A stretch of DNA of 64,000 bases from positions 310,001 through 374,000 of the forward strand of contig NC_010161.1 in assembly GCF_000196435.1 (NCBI RefSeq), given 5' to 3'. The notes under the pieces are model-generated. The model searched no databases, had not been told where the DNA came from, and saw nothing but the letters and a program-made list of their open reading frames with translations. The DNA is from Bartonella tribocorum CIP 105476 (lineage in GTDB: Bacteria; Pseudomonadota; Alphaproteobacteria; Rhizobiales; Rhizobiaceae). Both the position numbers and the translations under genes were made by a program. Position 1 is the first letter of the stretch, and each line of letters starts with the position of its first letter. Positions 1 through 10,184 of this stretch are shown here, piece after piece.

Positions 1-550
1 GAACGGTTCTGATCAAATCTAATTCACCGATTGGGGTATGTAAATCTGTATGATTTAATTGAAGCAAATCGGATTTCTGTTCAGTTTTTGTAGGGTTTAT
101 AATAAAGCGAGTCATATAGTTAAGAATATCGCGGATATGGATCATGCCACGCGGATCATCTAAAGTTTCGGCATAAACAGGTATGCGAGAATGACCAATT
201 TTTGCAAAACATTTAAGGGCTTCTCCAAGTGAAGTGTTTATTTCCAATGCTTCAATTTCAGAACGCGGTATCATAACATCATCCACGCGCGCTTCACGCA
301 AGCGTAAAATATTATGCAACATCGTACGTTCTTCAGGTGAGAAGAGGGCGGTATCTTTTTCATTGTTAGTCGCAAGTGCAACGGTAAGATCGTCGCGCAG
401 TGACGTAGATGCACAATGACGCCCCCGTAAGAATGAAAACAAATGATTCATTAGGGAATATTTTTCTGTATGATTTGTCTGTTGAGAGGGGTCTTTTTCA
501 TTATTAGAAGATGTTTGACTGTCATTTTGTGCATTTATTTTGTTTGTCAT
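1..550 (-). CDS. CBS-domain CorC/TlyC-type protein, C-terminus cut by window edge
   Basis: The frame opens at an ATG at 548-550 and stays open to base 1, so about 183 N-terminal residues are visible. A polar, Asn/Gln/Ser-rich leader is followed by 'REARVDDVMIPRSEIEAL' and 'IPVYAETLDDPRGMIHIRD', the typical start of the paired CBS domains of the CorC/HlyC (often called hemolysin C) family. No DUF21 membrane segment precedes it, so this is the short soluble form. It is last in the visible miaB-phoH-ybeY series, the usual position of this gene in alphaproteobacteria, where lnt often follows. The hemolysin label is historical; a role in ion transport or envelope function is inferred from the family only. 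Confidence 0.85.
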   Translation of the reverse strand, partial: MTNKINAQNDSQTSSNNEKDPSQQTNHTEKYSLMNHLFSFLRGRHCASTSLRDDLTVALATNNEKDTALFSPEERTMLHNILRLREARVDDVMIPRSEIEALEINTSLGEALKCFAKIGHSRIPVYAETLDDPRGMIHIRDILNYMTRFIINPTKTEQKSDLLQLNHTDLHTPIGELDLIRTV

Positions 551-634
551 GGTTTTAAAATCTTCTAAACTTTCTTTTTATAATAGGTGAATAAGAGGCT
601 TTAAATGGTATGCTCGTCATATTGATGTTAAAAG

Positions 635-1126
635 TTAAATTTTATCATTTATAGATAACTCAATATAAGGATCTTTTATGGAGAGCTTTTGAAGGATTTC
701 TCTTTCGAGCTTTTCCATTTGATGTGCTTCATCATCGGTTTCATGGTCATAGCCAAGCAGATGCAAGATACCGTGAACGATCATATGCGTTAGATGGTCT
801 TGAAATGTTTTTCCTTGTTTTTCTGCTTCAAGAACAACAGTTTCTCGGGCAATAATAATATCACCCAGCATGGGACCAGGAGGATTTCCAGCTTTAATTG
901 GGAAAGCAGGAAAGGATAATACATTGGTGGATTTGTTTTTACCACGCCATTGTGCATTGATTTTTGCCATATGTTCATCATCCGTAAAAAGCAGACTAAT
1001 CTCACTTACAACATTTTCTAATGAAACATGATGCATTGCCGTCGTTAATGCTTTTTCGGTGATATTATAAAGCATTTTCTCATCATTCCACCCTGCGTCT
1101 TTAACCATTATATCAATAATAATCAT
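635..1126 (-). CDS. ybeY: Endoribonuclease YbeY (16S rRNA maturation factor)
   Basis: A 163-residue protein with the family signature '[11 protein letters not shown]', whose three histidines (HxxxHxxxxxH) bind the catalytic zinc. Upstream is the conserved 'TNVLSFPAF' strand. YbeY is a single-strand RNase acting in 16S rRNA 3'-end maturation and ribosome quality control. The ATG overlaps the stop of the phoH-like gene by 4 nt (ATGA), which points to translational coupling and supports this start, although the first few residues extend slightly beyond the family core. The phoH-ybeY-CBS order is conserved across proteobacteria. Confidence 0.95.
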
Positions 1127-2256
1127 GATGAATCAAATTCATTTTTTAATGTATCGCACGCGAGTGATTTTTTCTCATTTTGCATGATAGAATCACGATC
1201 ATAAGCACGAACGATAGCAGCAACAAGCGGGTGGCGTACAACATCTTTTTCATCAAAGCGCACAATTGTGATATTTTCTACATTTGAAAGAATGCGGATT
1301 GCTTCAATAAGACCCGATTTTTGCCCTATAGGCAAATCAATTTGGCTTACATCACCGGTAACGATCATACGGGTTCCTTCTCCAAGACGTGTGAGGAACA
1401 TCTTCATTTGCATGGGGGTCGTATTTTGTGCCTCATCAAGAATAACAGCGGCATGGGCAAGTGTTCGCCCGCGCATAAAGGCGAGAGGAGCAATTTCTAT
1501 GACACCAGAAGCTAAAATACGTTCTATTTTTGCAGCAGGTATCATATCATAAAGAGCATCGTAAAGTGGTCGTAAATAGGGGTCGACTTTTTCTTTGAGA
1601 TCACCGGGAAGAAACCCCAGATGTTCTCCAGCTTCAACAGCCGGCCGTGAGAGAATAATTCGCTCAACGATACCACGTTCTAGAAGCATAGCAGCATGAG
1701 CAACAGCAAGATACGTTTTTCCTGTTCCTGCTGGTCCTACACCAAACACAAGTTCAGTATGCTCCATAGCGCGTATATAAGTATCTTGTGTTGGCGTCCT
1801 TGCATGAATTATTTTTTTATGGATACTCAACTGTGCTGGTATACGTTTGGCAGATTTTTGTGTTATGGTGCCTTCTTTCTGCTTCTGTGATATAGTTGCC
1901 ATAGCAATTGCTCCTTTTATATCTGATAAAGTGAGCTCTTGATGTGTTTTTGCACGTTCATAAAGCTGCTGCAATACATATCGCGCTCGCTTTATGACAG
2001 AAATATTTCCATGGATTAAGATCTCATTACCACGTGGATGAATACTAAGTTTAAGTTTTTTTTCGATATAAGTAAGATTTTCGTCAAATTGACCAAAAAC
2101 TGCTTTTGCATATTTATTATTTTCGAAAATCAAAACGACTTGGCTTGTCTCTGAAGCGCTTTCTTGTTCCAAGGGGGCAATTTTTTCAATGTCAGTATTT
2201 ATTTTTTCAGTTGAAACTTTCAGTCTATTCTCCATATCGACATAAGTATTAAACAT
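1123..2256 (-). CDS. PhoH-like ATPase (YbeZ type)
   Basis: A 377-residue P-loop ATPase. Walker A is '[13 protein letters not shown]' near residue 173 and Walker B is '[10 protein letters not shown]'; sensor-type residues '[13 protein letters not shown]' follow. The N-terminal 130 residues contain a KH-like RNA-binding stretch ('[19 protein letters not shown]'). YbeZ proteins are thought to work with YbeY in RNA or ribosome metabolism, and the 4-nt overlap with ybeY fits that. The Pho-regulon name is historical. Two starts are possible (2256, or an ATG seven codons further in); neither has a strong ribosome binding site. Confidence 0.93.
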
Positions 2257-2384
2257 TTTTTTGAGTAAACTTTATAAAAGACAAATTTTCTTTCATAAAA
2301 ATTCACTCTCTAGATGTAATCATTTTCTTTGAAAATAAAAGAGTTTTCAAAATCTTTATTGTAAACAAGATAGTAGAGACATAT

Positions 2385-3761
2385 TTATCTATTTGTCATT
2401 TCACCGACAAAACTATTTGAGCTTGCATTTTTAATATGAATTTCTACCACGCTACCTGTAGAGGATTCTGTATCGACGACAACAGGTAAAAGCCAAGGGG
2501 AGCGCCCCACCATTTGCCCTGAATGACGTCCAGGTTTTTCGATAAGAACATCCGTTTTTTGTCCAATTTTAGAACGTAAAAATGTATTTTGTTGTTCAAG
2601 GAGAAGAACTTGTAAATGTTGAAGCCGAGCATCTTTTACAGATTCATCAACGTGATTTTTCATGGTGGCCCCTACTGTTCCAGGACGGGGGGAATACTTA
2701 AAAGAATAAGCTGAACTGTATTGTACTTGTTGAATAAGCTTAATGGTTTCTTCAAAGTCTTCATCTGTTTCACCTGGAAACCCTACAATAAAATCACCTG
2801 AAAAGGCAATATCTGGCCGTGCCGCTCGAATTTTTTCGATAAGATGAAGATAATAAGAGCTTTTGTGCTGGCGGTTCATGGCTTTTAAGATGCGATCTGA
2901 GCCTGATTGAACAGGGAGATGAAGATAAGGCATTAACATATCAAGATCTCGATGCGCGGCAATAAGGCTATCATCCATATCACGCGGATGGCTGGTTGTG
3001 TAGCGCAAACGTTTTAAACCATCTAGTTTGGCAAGATGATAAAGAAGATCACCAAGCCGCCAAGTTTTGCCATCAGCACTTTGCCCATGCCAACCATTAA
3101 CATTTTGTCCAAGCAGCGTAATTTCTTTAACACCAGCTTCAATGAGTTGACGCGCTTCTTCGGTAATTTGCTCGACGGAGCGGGATATTTCAGCACCACG
3201 CGTATAGGGAACAACACAAAAAGTGCAAAATTTATCGCACCCTTCTTGTACTGTTAAAAATGCACTAACACCCCGTTTTCTTACAGCGCGTTTATTATGA
3301 GGCGGCAAATGAGCAAATTTATCTTCAACAGCATAATCTGTTTCGATAATCTTTTTGCCTTGTTTGGCTTTTTCTAACAATTCTGGCAAACGATGATACA
3401 TTTGCGGACCAATGACAAGATCTACTATTGGAGCACGGCGCAAGATTTCACTTCCCTCAGCTTGTGCAACACAACCCGTTACACCAACTGTCAAGGGTTT
3501 ATCCGGTGTTCGCTCTTGACGCATAACGCGCAAACGACCCAAATCAGAATAAAGTTTTTCTGCTGCTTTTTCACGAATATGACAGGTATTAACAAGAATA
3601 AGATCGGCATCATTTGGCGTTTGTGTTGTCACATAGCCTTGTGAACTGAGACTATCAGTCATCCGTTGGCTATCATAAACATTCATTTGACATCCATAGG
3701 TTTTAATAAAAACTTTTTTAGGAGCAACAGGAGATGTGTTTTTAGGGTTTACTTTATTCAT
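2385..3761 (-). CDS. miaB: tRNA-2-methylthio-N6-isopentenyladenosine synthase MiaB
   Basis: A 458-residue methylthiotransferase that adds the methylthio group to i6A37 of tRNAs. The N-terminal MTTase domain has '[12 protein letters not shown]', with further cysteines at '[10 protein letters not shown]' and 'GVTGCVAQ' binding one Fe-S cluster. The radical-SAM cluster is '[10 protein letters not shown]' (CxxxCxxC). '[16 protein letters not shown]' and a C-terminal TRAM region follow. Length and motif order are normal for MiaB. It lies between rimI and the phoH-like gene with a 128-bp AT-rich gap downstream, which may carry a promoter for phoH-ybeY. Confidence 0.97.
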   Translation of the reverse strand: MNKVNPKNTSPVAPKKVFIKTYGCQMNVYDSQRMTDSLSSQGYVTTQTPNDADLILVNTCHIREKAAEKLYSDLGRLRVMRQERTPDKPLTVGVTGCVAQAEGSEILRRAPIVDLVIGPQMYHRLPELLEKAKQGKKIIETDYAVEDKFAHLPPHNKRAVRKRGVSAFLTVQEGCDKFCTFCVVPYTRGAEISRSVEQITEEARQLIEAGVKEITLLGQNVNGWHGQSADGKTWRLGDLLYHLAKLDGLKRLRYTTSHPRDMDDSLIAAHRDLDMLMPYLHLPVQSGSDRILKAMNRQHKSSYYLHLIEKIRAARPDIAFSGDFIVGFPGETDEDFEETIKLIQQVQYSSAYSFKYSPRPGTVGATMKNHVDESVKDARLQHLQVLLLEQQNTFLRSKIGQKTDVLIEKPGRHSGQMVGRSPWLLPVVVDTESSTGSVVEIHIKNASSNSFVGEMTNR

Positions 3762-3792
3762 AGTGCTTGTCTAAATGTTTTTTACATAAATC

Positions 3793-4284
3793 TCAATCTA
3801 TTTGCTTAAAAGTTTTTTGCATAATAATTGCATCACCGCGACCATTTTTTGACGGGTAGTAAGCTAGACGTTCAGAAATTTTTTGAAATTCAAAGCGTTG
3901 ATAAAGATTTAAAGCAGAAAGATTTGTGGATTCTACTTCCAAGAATAACTTTATAGCGCGCTTATCCTGAAGATAGTGAATTGTATGATCAATAAGTAAG
4001 GTACCAATTCCTTGTTGACGATAATGAGGATGGACAGCAATTGTGATGATTTCTGCTTCATCAAGAATGAGACGGCATAGGCAGAAGCCTAAAATTTGAT
4101 CAGAGTGATCAATGAGAAAGACTTTGTACCCAAAGATAGAGTGATCTGTTAAAAAAGTATCAAAAGCTTGTTTTCCCCAAGCTGGGGTAAAACAATGTTG
4201 ATGAATTTGGTGAAGAGAAGCACTATCATTAACGTGTAGTGGAGCAATTCCAAGATGCTTTTTTGTCAATGAAAATTTAAACAT
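3793..4284 (-). CDS. rimI: Ribosomal protein-alanine N-acetyltransferase-like GNAT protein
   Basis: A 163-residue GNAT acetyltransferase. The acetyl-CoA pyrophosphate-binding loop is 'HPHYRQQGIGTLLID' around residues 89-103, and 'EVESTNLSALNLYQRFEF' is the typical RimI beta5-alpha4 region. RimI acetylates the N-terminal alanine of ribosomal protein S18 in E. coli; substrate specificity here is inferred. It shares one base with the upstream tsaB (4284), the usual tsaB-rimI pair, so the two are almost certainly co-transcribed. Confidence 0.9.
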   Translation of the reverse strand: MFKFSLTKKHLGIAPLHVNDSASLHQIHQHCFTPAWGKQAFDTFLTDHSIFGYKVFLIDHSDQILGFCLCRLILDEAEIITIAVHPHYRQQGIGTLLIDHTIHYLQDKRAIKLFLEVESTNLSALNLYQRFEFQKISERLAYYPSKNGRGDAIIMQKTFKQID

Positions 4285-4970
4285 TATTTTTTTCGTGGTA
4301 ACGCGAAATTGGTTTGTTGTTTTGCATCAGCGCTGCGTAGATAGAGGGGGCGAGGCGAATTTTGTGGTTGTTTGTTTGCAGCAAGATAAGCATAGTTCAC
4401 AATATCCGCTGCCTCACAAGGGATTTTTTCTAGGATAATTTTTTCGTTTATTTTATGGTTTTCAATATGCTGCATAACGATATCAGCTGCTGGACCAATT
4501 AGTTGGGTTTTTTGAGGCAAGTCTTCTAGGATATTTTCAATTGTTTTTAATCCTGGTTCTCCCAAAGGTGTGAGATCCTTATGGAAATTTTGATGGTAGA
4601 ACATCTCTCTGCCTGCTTCAATGACAACAGTAATTGCTGATGCAAGATTTTTACGGGTTGTGACTTGTGCGGCTAAAGCTTCAAATGCACTCACTCCAAC
4701 AGCTGGTATTTCAAGTGCTAATGCCAAAGCGCGTGCTGTGGCAACACCAACACGCACACCGGTAAACGACCCAGGTCCAACATTGACCGCAATACGCTCA
4801 ACTTGATCAAGCGTCATATTGGCTTGTGTCATTATTTGTGTCATCTGCCCAATAAGTCTTTCAGCATGTCCTTTATTCATGCGCTCATTAAGACGCGCAA
4901 TCACAGATTTATGATGAATGAGTGCAACAGCACAATAAATTGAAGCAGTATCGATAGCAAGAATAAGCAT
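4284..4970 (-). CDS. tsaB: tRNA t6A biosynthesis protein TsaB
   Basis: A 228-residue protein of the ASKHA fold. It begins 'MLILAIDTASIYCAVAL' and has the loop 'NVGPGSFTGVRVGVATARA', both diagnostic of TsaB/YeaZ. TsaB is the non-catalytic scaffold that dimerises with TsaD to make threonylcarbamoyl-adenosine at A37 of ANN-decoding tRNAs. It is first of the leftward block tsaB-rimI-miaB. Upstream is an 894-bp non-coding region carrying an integrase relic, so the promoter should lie just right of 4970. Confidence 0.95.
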   Translation of the reverse strand: MLILAIDTASIYCAVALIHHKSVIARLNERMNKGHAERLIGQMTQIMTQANMTLDQVERIAVNVGPGSFTGVRVGVATARALALALEIPAVGVSAFEALAAQVTTRKNLASAITVVIEAGREMFYHQNFHKDLTPLGEPGLKTIENILEDLPQKTQLIGPAADIVMQHIENHKINEKIILEKIPCEAADIVNYAYLAANKQPQNSPRPLYLRSADAKQQTNFALPRKK

Positions 4971-5145
4971 AAAAATATCTTAATTGAATAAGGCGATAGA
5001 CAAAAGGTATCTAATGTATTTTTAATCTTTTTTATTGTCGTATAGTTCATTTGTAAGAAAGTTGCTAGTGCCAATAAGCAACAATATCTTGTTATGAATA
5101 GGACGAGGTGTTGATTTGATTCCTATTTGTTTTAGTTGTCATAAA

Positions 5146-5490
5146 TTGATTGATCATGATAATTTATTATTTCTATGTTCAATAAAACCCTAAAAAATTA
5201 AATCCTTGAACATTATAAGATTTTTTCATTTTAAGCCCATAAATCAAAACCATTTTCTTATATGTCATAAGCAGAGTTGGTGTATGAATAAAATTACTTA
5301 AGAAAGGATCATTTAAATGCAAGAGCTATTCAACATTGGGAGCTAGAAAGAGTATGATGCTACCGACTTGTTGCTTCACAAGCGTAAAGATTGGGCTGCA
5401 CAATAGATTTTATAAACGTTATGGAGAATTTTAATGATATTATTCACGGCCCTCATCGTGAAAGGCGGGGGACATGGGCTTTGAAAAGTA
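5146..5490 (+). pseudogene. Decayed 5' end of a tyrosine integrase with its leader (relic copy A)
   Basis: Bases 5146-5313 resemble, position by position, the leader of the better-preserved copy at 59455-59885 on the other strand (for example 'cataagcagagttggtg' here against 'cataagcggggctggtg'). The relic start codon is near 5317. The broken translation keeps 'YDATDLLLHKRKD' and, in another frame, 'IIHGPHRE', matching the DUF4102 N-domain of P4-type integrases ('YNDGAGLLLHNRKD', 'LHGRHREMG'). It has stops and a frameshift and cannot encode a functional protein. This is the only copy of this family on the plus strand; its neighbours tsaB and the YeiH permease are on the minus strand. Nothing else was recognised between 4971 and 5864. 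Confidence 0.7.
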
Positions 5491-5864
5491 TTTTTTTTAA
5501 CACATACATGAATGTGGGACATAAATATATTTTTGTTTTGGTCGTTATGTTCTTCTTAAGAGGTGCGATTTCATTAAAGAGTATATTCTATCAATTTTTT
5601 ATAAAAAATTTAGCTTCATAAGAGCAGAAATAAAAGAAATAGAACTGTTTTGATACTCTTCCATTGTAAATCATTATGGACGGAAAAGCCGATTGAAAAA
5701 GCCATTTTGATAGTTTTTACTGAGTATCACAGCTCTTTCAATTTTTGTATAAAATAATAAAAAGGTTTTTAGAATTTTTGCTGGTTTTATGAAAGAGCTG
5801 ATTTTAATATTGTCCATTCCCTGGATTGATTGTATGCTTCATTGAAAAAAGAAACAACAATATT

Positions 5865-6893
5865 TCAAAATGCTATATGATTTAAATCGTTCAATTGTAT
5901 CATGATAAGGCTACAAATACCGAGAATAATTATAGAGCAGGATGAAGCCAAAATAACACGCCATCCCGCTTTTTTTAATGAGCGAATATCAACGCCCAGT
6001 CCTAATGCGGCCATCGAAATGACCGTGAACAATTGAGCAATAAATTTGATAGAATTGAGAGTTGTTTCGGGGATAAGATTGCTTGAGCGCACCAGCATCA
6101 TCATAATAAAACCAATAATAAACCATGGAACGAGAGTATGTAAGCGAAAGCGTGTTTTTGCTGAGCGGCGATAGATGATTGAGAGAGCAAAAATAAGAGG
6201 TCCTAACATGAGAACGCGTACCAATTTCACAACAGTTGCAATTTGAACACTGGCAAAAGAGACAGATGCGGTTGCTGCTAAAACCTGTGGTACAGCATAA
6301 ACAACCATACCGGCAAGCACACCATATTGGTTGAATGACAAATTCAGAAGTGGCTGTGCAAAAGGGAGAAATAAAATAATAAGAACCCCTAAAAGAGCAG
6401 TAAAAGCAATTGATGCAGCTATTTCTTCATGTTTTGCTTTAATAACAGGAGCTACAGCAACAATGGCTGAGTTCCCACAAATAGCATTCCCGCAAGCAAC
6501 AAGCATGGCCAAATGCATAGAAAGTCCGAACAATCGACCAATGATAAAGCTAAGAATAATTGTTACAAATATAACGAATACGATGCTTGCAAGCAAACCC
6601 CAACCAGCGGAAAGAACGGAATGAATACTAATGCTTGCTCCTAGAAGGACAATAGCAACTTCAAGAAGTGTTTTGGCACAAAAAGTTATACCTTTTTGAA
6701 AATATGTTGGCATCCTAAAACAACTACGGGTAACAGATCCTAAGAGAATTGCTAAAACAAGACTTTCAAGCCATGCTTGCCCCAAAAGCTGTTTTTCTAG
6801 AACTTCTAAACCATACGCTAAAGCTGATATGAGTAAACATACTAAAATACCAGGACCAAAGTTATTTAAAAGTGAGAGGTTTTTCTTTAGCAT
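5865..6893 (-). CDS. YeiH/UPF0324 family membrane permease (putative sulfate exporter family)
   Basis: A 342-residue very hydrophobic protein with about ten predicted membrane segments. 'LAMLVACGNAICGNSAIVAVAPVI' is the conserved GN(A/S)ICG signature of the UPF0324/YeiH family, and 'AALGLGVDIRSLKKAGWR' near the C-terminus is also typical. The family is annotated as putative sulfate exporters from weak evidence, so the substrate is unknown. The ATG at 6893 is preceded by a GGGGGAA ribosome binding site. It stands alone: an integrase relic lies downstream, and recR starts a separate block upstream. Confidence 0.88.
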   Translation of the reverse strand: MLKKNLSLLNNFGPGILVCLLISALAYGLEVLEKQLLGQAWLESLVLAILLGSVTRSCFRMPTYFQKGITFCAKTLLEVAIVLLGASISIHSVLSAGWGLLASIVFVIFVTIILSFIIGRLFGLSMHLAMLVACGNAICGNSAIVAVAPVIKAKHEEIAASIAFTALLGVLIILFLPFAQPLLNLSFNQYGVLAGMVVYAVPQVLAATASVSFASVQIATVVKLVRVLMLGPLIFALSIIYRRSAKTRFRLHTLVPWFIIGFIMMMLVRSSNLIPETTLNSIKFIAQLFTVISMAALGLGVDIRSLKKAGWRVILASSCSIIILGICSLIMIQLNDLNHIAF

Positions 6894-6942
6894 TTGAATA
6901 TTCCCCCATCATTGAAGAGCTAAAGGTTAAGATGAAAAAGTT

Positions 6943-7548
6943 TTAAAGATTTGTTCTTGCTTGTACAGCCGCTGCTAAAGTTCCATCATCAAGATAATCG
7001 AGCTCGCCTCCTACAGGAACACCATGAGCAAGTCGCGTAATTTTGACTGGAAAATTGGAAAGCTGATCGGTGATGTAGTGAGCGGTTGTTTGTCCTTCGA
7101 CAGTCGCATTGACAGCAAGAATAATCTCCGTAATTGGGTTTTGTACAACACGTTGTATTAAGGTGGCAATGTTAAGCTCGTCAGGACCTATTCCATCTAA
7201 AGGTGAGAGTCGTCCACCCAATACATGATAACGTGCGGCTAAAGTTTTTGCGCGTTCAAGAGCCCACAGGTCAGCAATATCCTCAACAACAATGATTGTT
7301 GTATCATCGCGTCGCGAATCTGTACAAATTGAACAAGGATCAATGGTATCGACATTGCCACAAACAGAACAAATGCCGACTTTTTCTATAGCGGCTTGTA
7401 CTGCCGCTCCCAAAGGTTCCAGTAAAGTTTCCTTTTTCTTAATAAGATGAAGCGCAGCACGACGTGCTGAACGCGGACCAAGACCTGGCAACCGTGCTAA
7501 GATTTGAATGAGACGTTCAATCTCAGGTCCTGCAATGTATTTAGACAT
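6943..7548 (-). CDS. recR: Recombination protein RecR
   Basis: A 201-residue protein. The helix-hairpin-helix '[19 protein letters not shown]' is at residues 17-35, the four-cysteine zinc finger '[16 protein letters not shown]' at about 58-73, then the Toprim segment '[14 protein letters not shown]' and the C-terminal Walker-like region '[19 protein letters not shown]'. RecR acts with RecO and RecF to load RecA on gapped DNA. It is the last gene of the leftward operon dnaX-ybaB-recR, the common bacterial order. Confidence 0.97.
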
Positions 7549-7579
7549 ATATTTTGTCCCATGAGAAAAAAACGTTTCA

Positions 7580-7903
7580 TTAAAATGGTAGCTTGAAGCC
7601 TGATGGGAGTGGCAGCCCCGCCGTCATGCTTTTGGTTTTTTCTTCTAGTGCGTTGTCAATTTTTGCCCTTGCTTCATTATAAGCTGCCATAATGAGATCC
7701 TCAAGAATTTCAGCTTCCTCAGGTTTGAGTAATGAAGGATCAATTTGAATGGCCGTTATAATATTTTTGCCATTTAAAGTGATACTGACGAGATCACCCC
7801 CTGCAGTGCCGGTAGCTTGTAGATTAGCCATTTCCTCCTGAATTTTCTGCATTCTCTCTTGCATTTCTTTGGCTTTTTTCATCATGCTCATCATTTCACG
7901 CAT
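7580..7903 (-). CDS. Nucleoid-associated protein YbaB/EbfC
   Basis: A 107-residue protein beginning '[19 protein letters not shown]', the amphipathic helix of the YbaB/EbfC DNA-binding dimer. '[21 protein letters not shown]' and '[15 protein letters not shown]' complete the family pattern. The family binds DNA as a tweezer-like dimer and is almost always found between dnaX and recR, as here. Only 14 bp separate it from the dnaX stop, and 31 bp from recR. Confidence 0.95.
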
Positions 7904-7917
7904 AGGAATAGGTATCC

Positions 7918-9870
7918 TTATTCATCATTGCTATCATTTTCATTTTTAAAGAGATCAGTATTTTTAAAGGTATCGGGGGGTAAATCAAGATCATTTTCTT
8001 CTCTATTGAGTCGAATATCGACAATTTTTGCTTCTGGGAAATGGTTGAGGATTTTCGCGATATCAGGATCTGTCTCTGCGTGGGAAAAAAGAGTCTTTTG
8101 AATCGCTACACTTTCTTCCTGTAAAGTTGGACCGCCTCCTTCATTGACAAAAGTTACCACATAGCGTTTTCTAGCCCATTGAGAGATTTTTTTTTCGATA
8201 TCATGAGCAAGAAATTGTGGAGTATTTTCAGAAAGTCTTAAAGTAATGCGTCCAGTTTCAAAAGAAACGGGATGAACAAATTCTTTAACAAGGAGTTTGA
8301 AAGGCACGTCACTATGCTGTTCGGCTAATTTAACAATATCATGCAAAGAATTAATCACGAGAGTTTTAGGTTCAGTAATCTCTTCGACTGGTTGTGTGAC
8401 AGAATGCGATAAATTTGCAATATTTTTAGAAAAATCAGTAGATTGAGAAGTTTCAAGAATTTCTATTACTTCTTGAGCTTTGGCATTATCATGAGTTTTA
8501 TTTTTAACGAAATTTTCTGGTTTTAAGGAGTGGTCTAATGGGGGTTGCAAGGATGTTTTTAGGTCTGATTGATTTGGTAATGTATTTGAAACGCTTGAGG
8601 AAGCATGGACATCAATTGTTGTTTCTTGCGTTATATTATTTACACTTATCGCTTCTTGATGAGAAGAGTTTGTAACGAGTGTGAGAGGTGTTTTTTCTTG
8701 CGTAAGTTTTTTTAAAGCTTCATCAAGAGTGGGGAGATCAGCTGTGTGTGCAAGACGAATTAAAAGCATTTCAGTTGCTTGCAGTGGACGTGCGGTTTGA
8801 TTAACTTCTTGTAAGCCTTTGAGTAACATTTGCCAGTTGCGGGATAAAACAGGAACAGAAAGTTTTTTTGAAAAGTCTAAACTTCTTAAACGTTGTTCTT
8901 CAGTCAGTGAGAAATCTTCCACTATTTCTGGTGTGAATCGTAAACGTGTGACCAGATGATTAAAATCGGCGAGTTCTGTTAATATCGTAAGAGGATCAGC
9001 GCCTGCATCATATTGACTGCGTAATTCATGTAATGCATGGATAACATCGCCCTTCATGACGAATTCAAAGAGATCAATAATACGTGCTTGATCCGCTAAT
9101 CCTAACATTGTACGTACTTCGGCAGCACTGACATTGCCATTGCTATGAGCAATCGCTTGATCAAAAATGGATAATGCATCACGTGCAGAGCCTTCTGCAG
9201 CACGAGCAATCATGGAGAGTGCTTGATCTTCTACTTCCACTTTTTCATATTTCGCAATTTGGTGCAAATGTGCACTCAAAGCTTTTGCTTCGATTCGTCG
9301 CAAATCAAAACGTTGGCAACGCGAAAGAATTGTAATGGGAACTTTGCGAATTTCTGTTGTGGCAAAAATAAATTTTACATGGGATGGTGGTTCTTCAAGA
9401 GTTTTCAGCAAACCATTAAAGGCTTGCGTTGAGAGCATATGGACTTCATCGATAATATAAACCTTATAGCGCGCAGAAACAGGACGATAGCGTATTTGTT
9501 CAATAATTTCACGAATATCATCAATGCCCGTATGAGAAGCGGCATCCATTTCTATAACATCAATATGGCGTCCTTCGATAATTTGTGTGCAATGTTCACC
9601 AAGAGTGTCCAATACGGTTGTTGGTTGGTCAATATCTTTTGTTTTATAATTGAGTGCGCGTGCCAAAATACGCGCCGTTGTCGTTTTCCCTACACCACGA
9701 ATCCCTGTTAACATCCACGCTTGTGCAATACGACCTTTTTCAAAGGCATTGGTGAGAGTACGCACCATAGCTTCCTGACCAATGAGATCAGAAAAGTTTT
9801 GTGGTCGATATTTACGAGCAAGAACACGATAGGCTGTTTCTACCGGTATATTTTCCATGAATGTTTCCAA
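7918..9870 (-). CDS. dnaX: DNA polymerase III subunits gamma/tau
   Basis: A 650-residue clamp-loader ATPase. It has Walker A 'GIRGVGKTTTAR' (about residues 56-67), Walker B/DEAH-like 'VYIIDEVHMLS', the SRC motif 'ITILSRCQRFDLRRI', and a long Ser/Thr-rich linker before a tau C-domain. The usual zinc-binding four-cysteine loop is reduced to one Cys ('DTLGEHC'), so the zinc site appears lost; I believe related alphaproteobacteria show the same. After domain III (about residue 386) the message has seven consecutive A (complement of 8707-8713) in 'TTA AAA AAA C', a possible slippage site for a short gamma form. First gene of dnaX-ybaB-recR. Confidence 0.96.
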   Translation of the reverse strand: METFMENIPVETAYRVLARKYRPQNFSDLIGQEAMVRTLTNAFEKGRIAQAWMLTGIRGVGKTTTARILARALNYKTKDIDQPTTVLDTLGEHCTQIIEGRHIDVIEMDAASHTGIDDIREIIEQIRYRPVSARYKVYIIDEVHMLSTQAFNGLLKTLEEPPSHVKFIFATTEIRKVPITILSRCQRFDLRRIEAKALSAHLHQIAKYEKVEVEDQALSMIARAAEGSARDALSIFDQAIAHSNGNVSAAEVRTMLGLADQARIIDLFEFVMKGDVIHALHELRSQYDAGADPLTILTELADFNHLVTRLRFTPEIVEDFSLTEEQRLRSLDFSKKLSVPVLSRNWQMLLKGLQEVNQTARPLQATEMLLIRLAHTADLPTLDEALKKLTQEKTPLTLVTNSSHQEAISVNNITQETTIDVHASSSVSNTLPNQSDLKTSLQPPLDHSLKPENFVKNKTHDNAKAQEVIEILETSQSTDFSKNIANLSHSVTQPVEEITEPKTLVINSLHDIVKLAEQHSDVPFKLLVKEFVHPVSFETGRITLRLSENTPQFLAHDIEKKISQWARKRYVVTFVNEGGGPTLQEESVAIQKTLFSHAETDPDIAKILNHFPEAKIVDIRLNREENDLDLPPDTFKNTDLFKNENDSNDE

Positions 9871-10089
9871 CTTCGAAGTTTTTTATGCGTACATTTTGAT
9901 CATACACAACGCACAGGTCAATACTGTATGTACTCTCATATAAAAGGATTTTTTTCTCAATCAACGTATTTTTTATGGGATATTTGCTTAAAAATAACCA
10001 AATCCCTTTATGTGCTGCATAAAAATACTGCTCTGAAGATTAAATACCTCGCTAAAACATAGCAAAAAAATAATCTCTTCAGCGAAATA

Positions 10090-10184
10090 GGAGGCTGGCA
10101 CGATGACCCGTACCAGAACTCGTTGGGGCTGCTTCTTTCCAGACCTGACCCGGTTGGCGAGTAGTTCGTCCACCACCAACCTCC
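10090..10184 (-). ncRNA. ffs: Signal recognition particle RNA (bacterial small, 4.5S type)
   Basis: Read on the minus strand, the segment carries the SRP domain IV signature: 'GGTCAGGTCTGGAAAGAAGC' contains the asymmetric loop and a GGAA tetraloop. The ends pair as GGAGGTTGG with CCAGCCTCC (nine pairs including one G-U), closing a rod of about 95 nt. A T-rich stretch follows the 3' end. The RNA binds Ffh to target membrane proteins co-translationally. Position next to dnaX is usual in Rhizobiales. Apparent reading frames across it are coincidental. Exact ends are my estimate from the closing helix. Confidence 0.95.
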
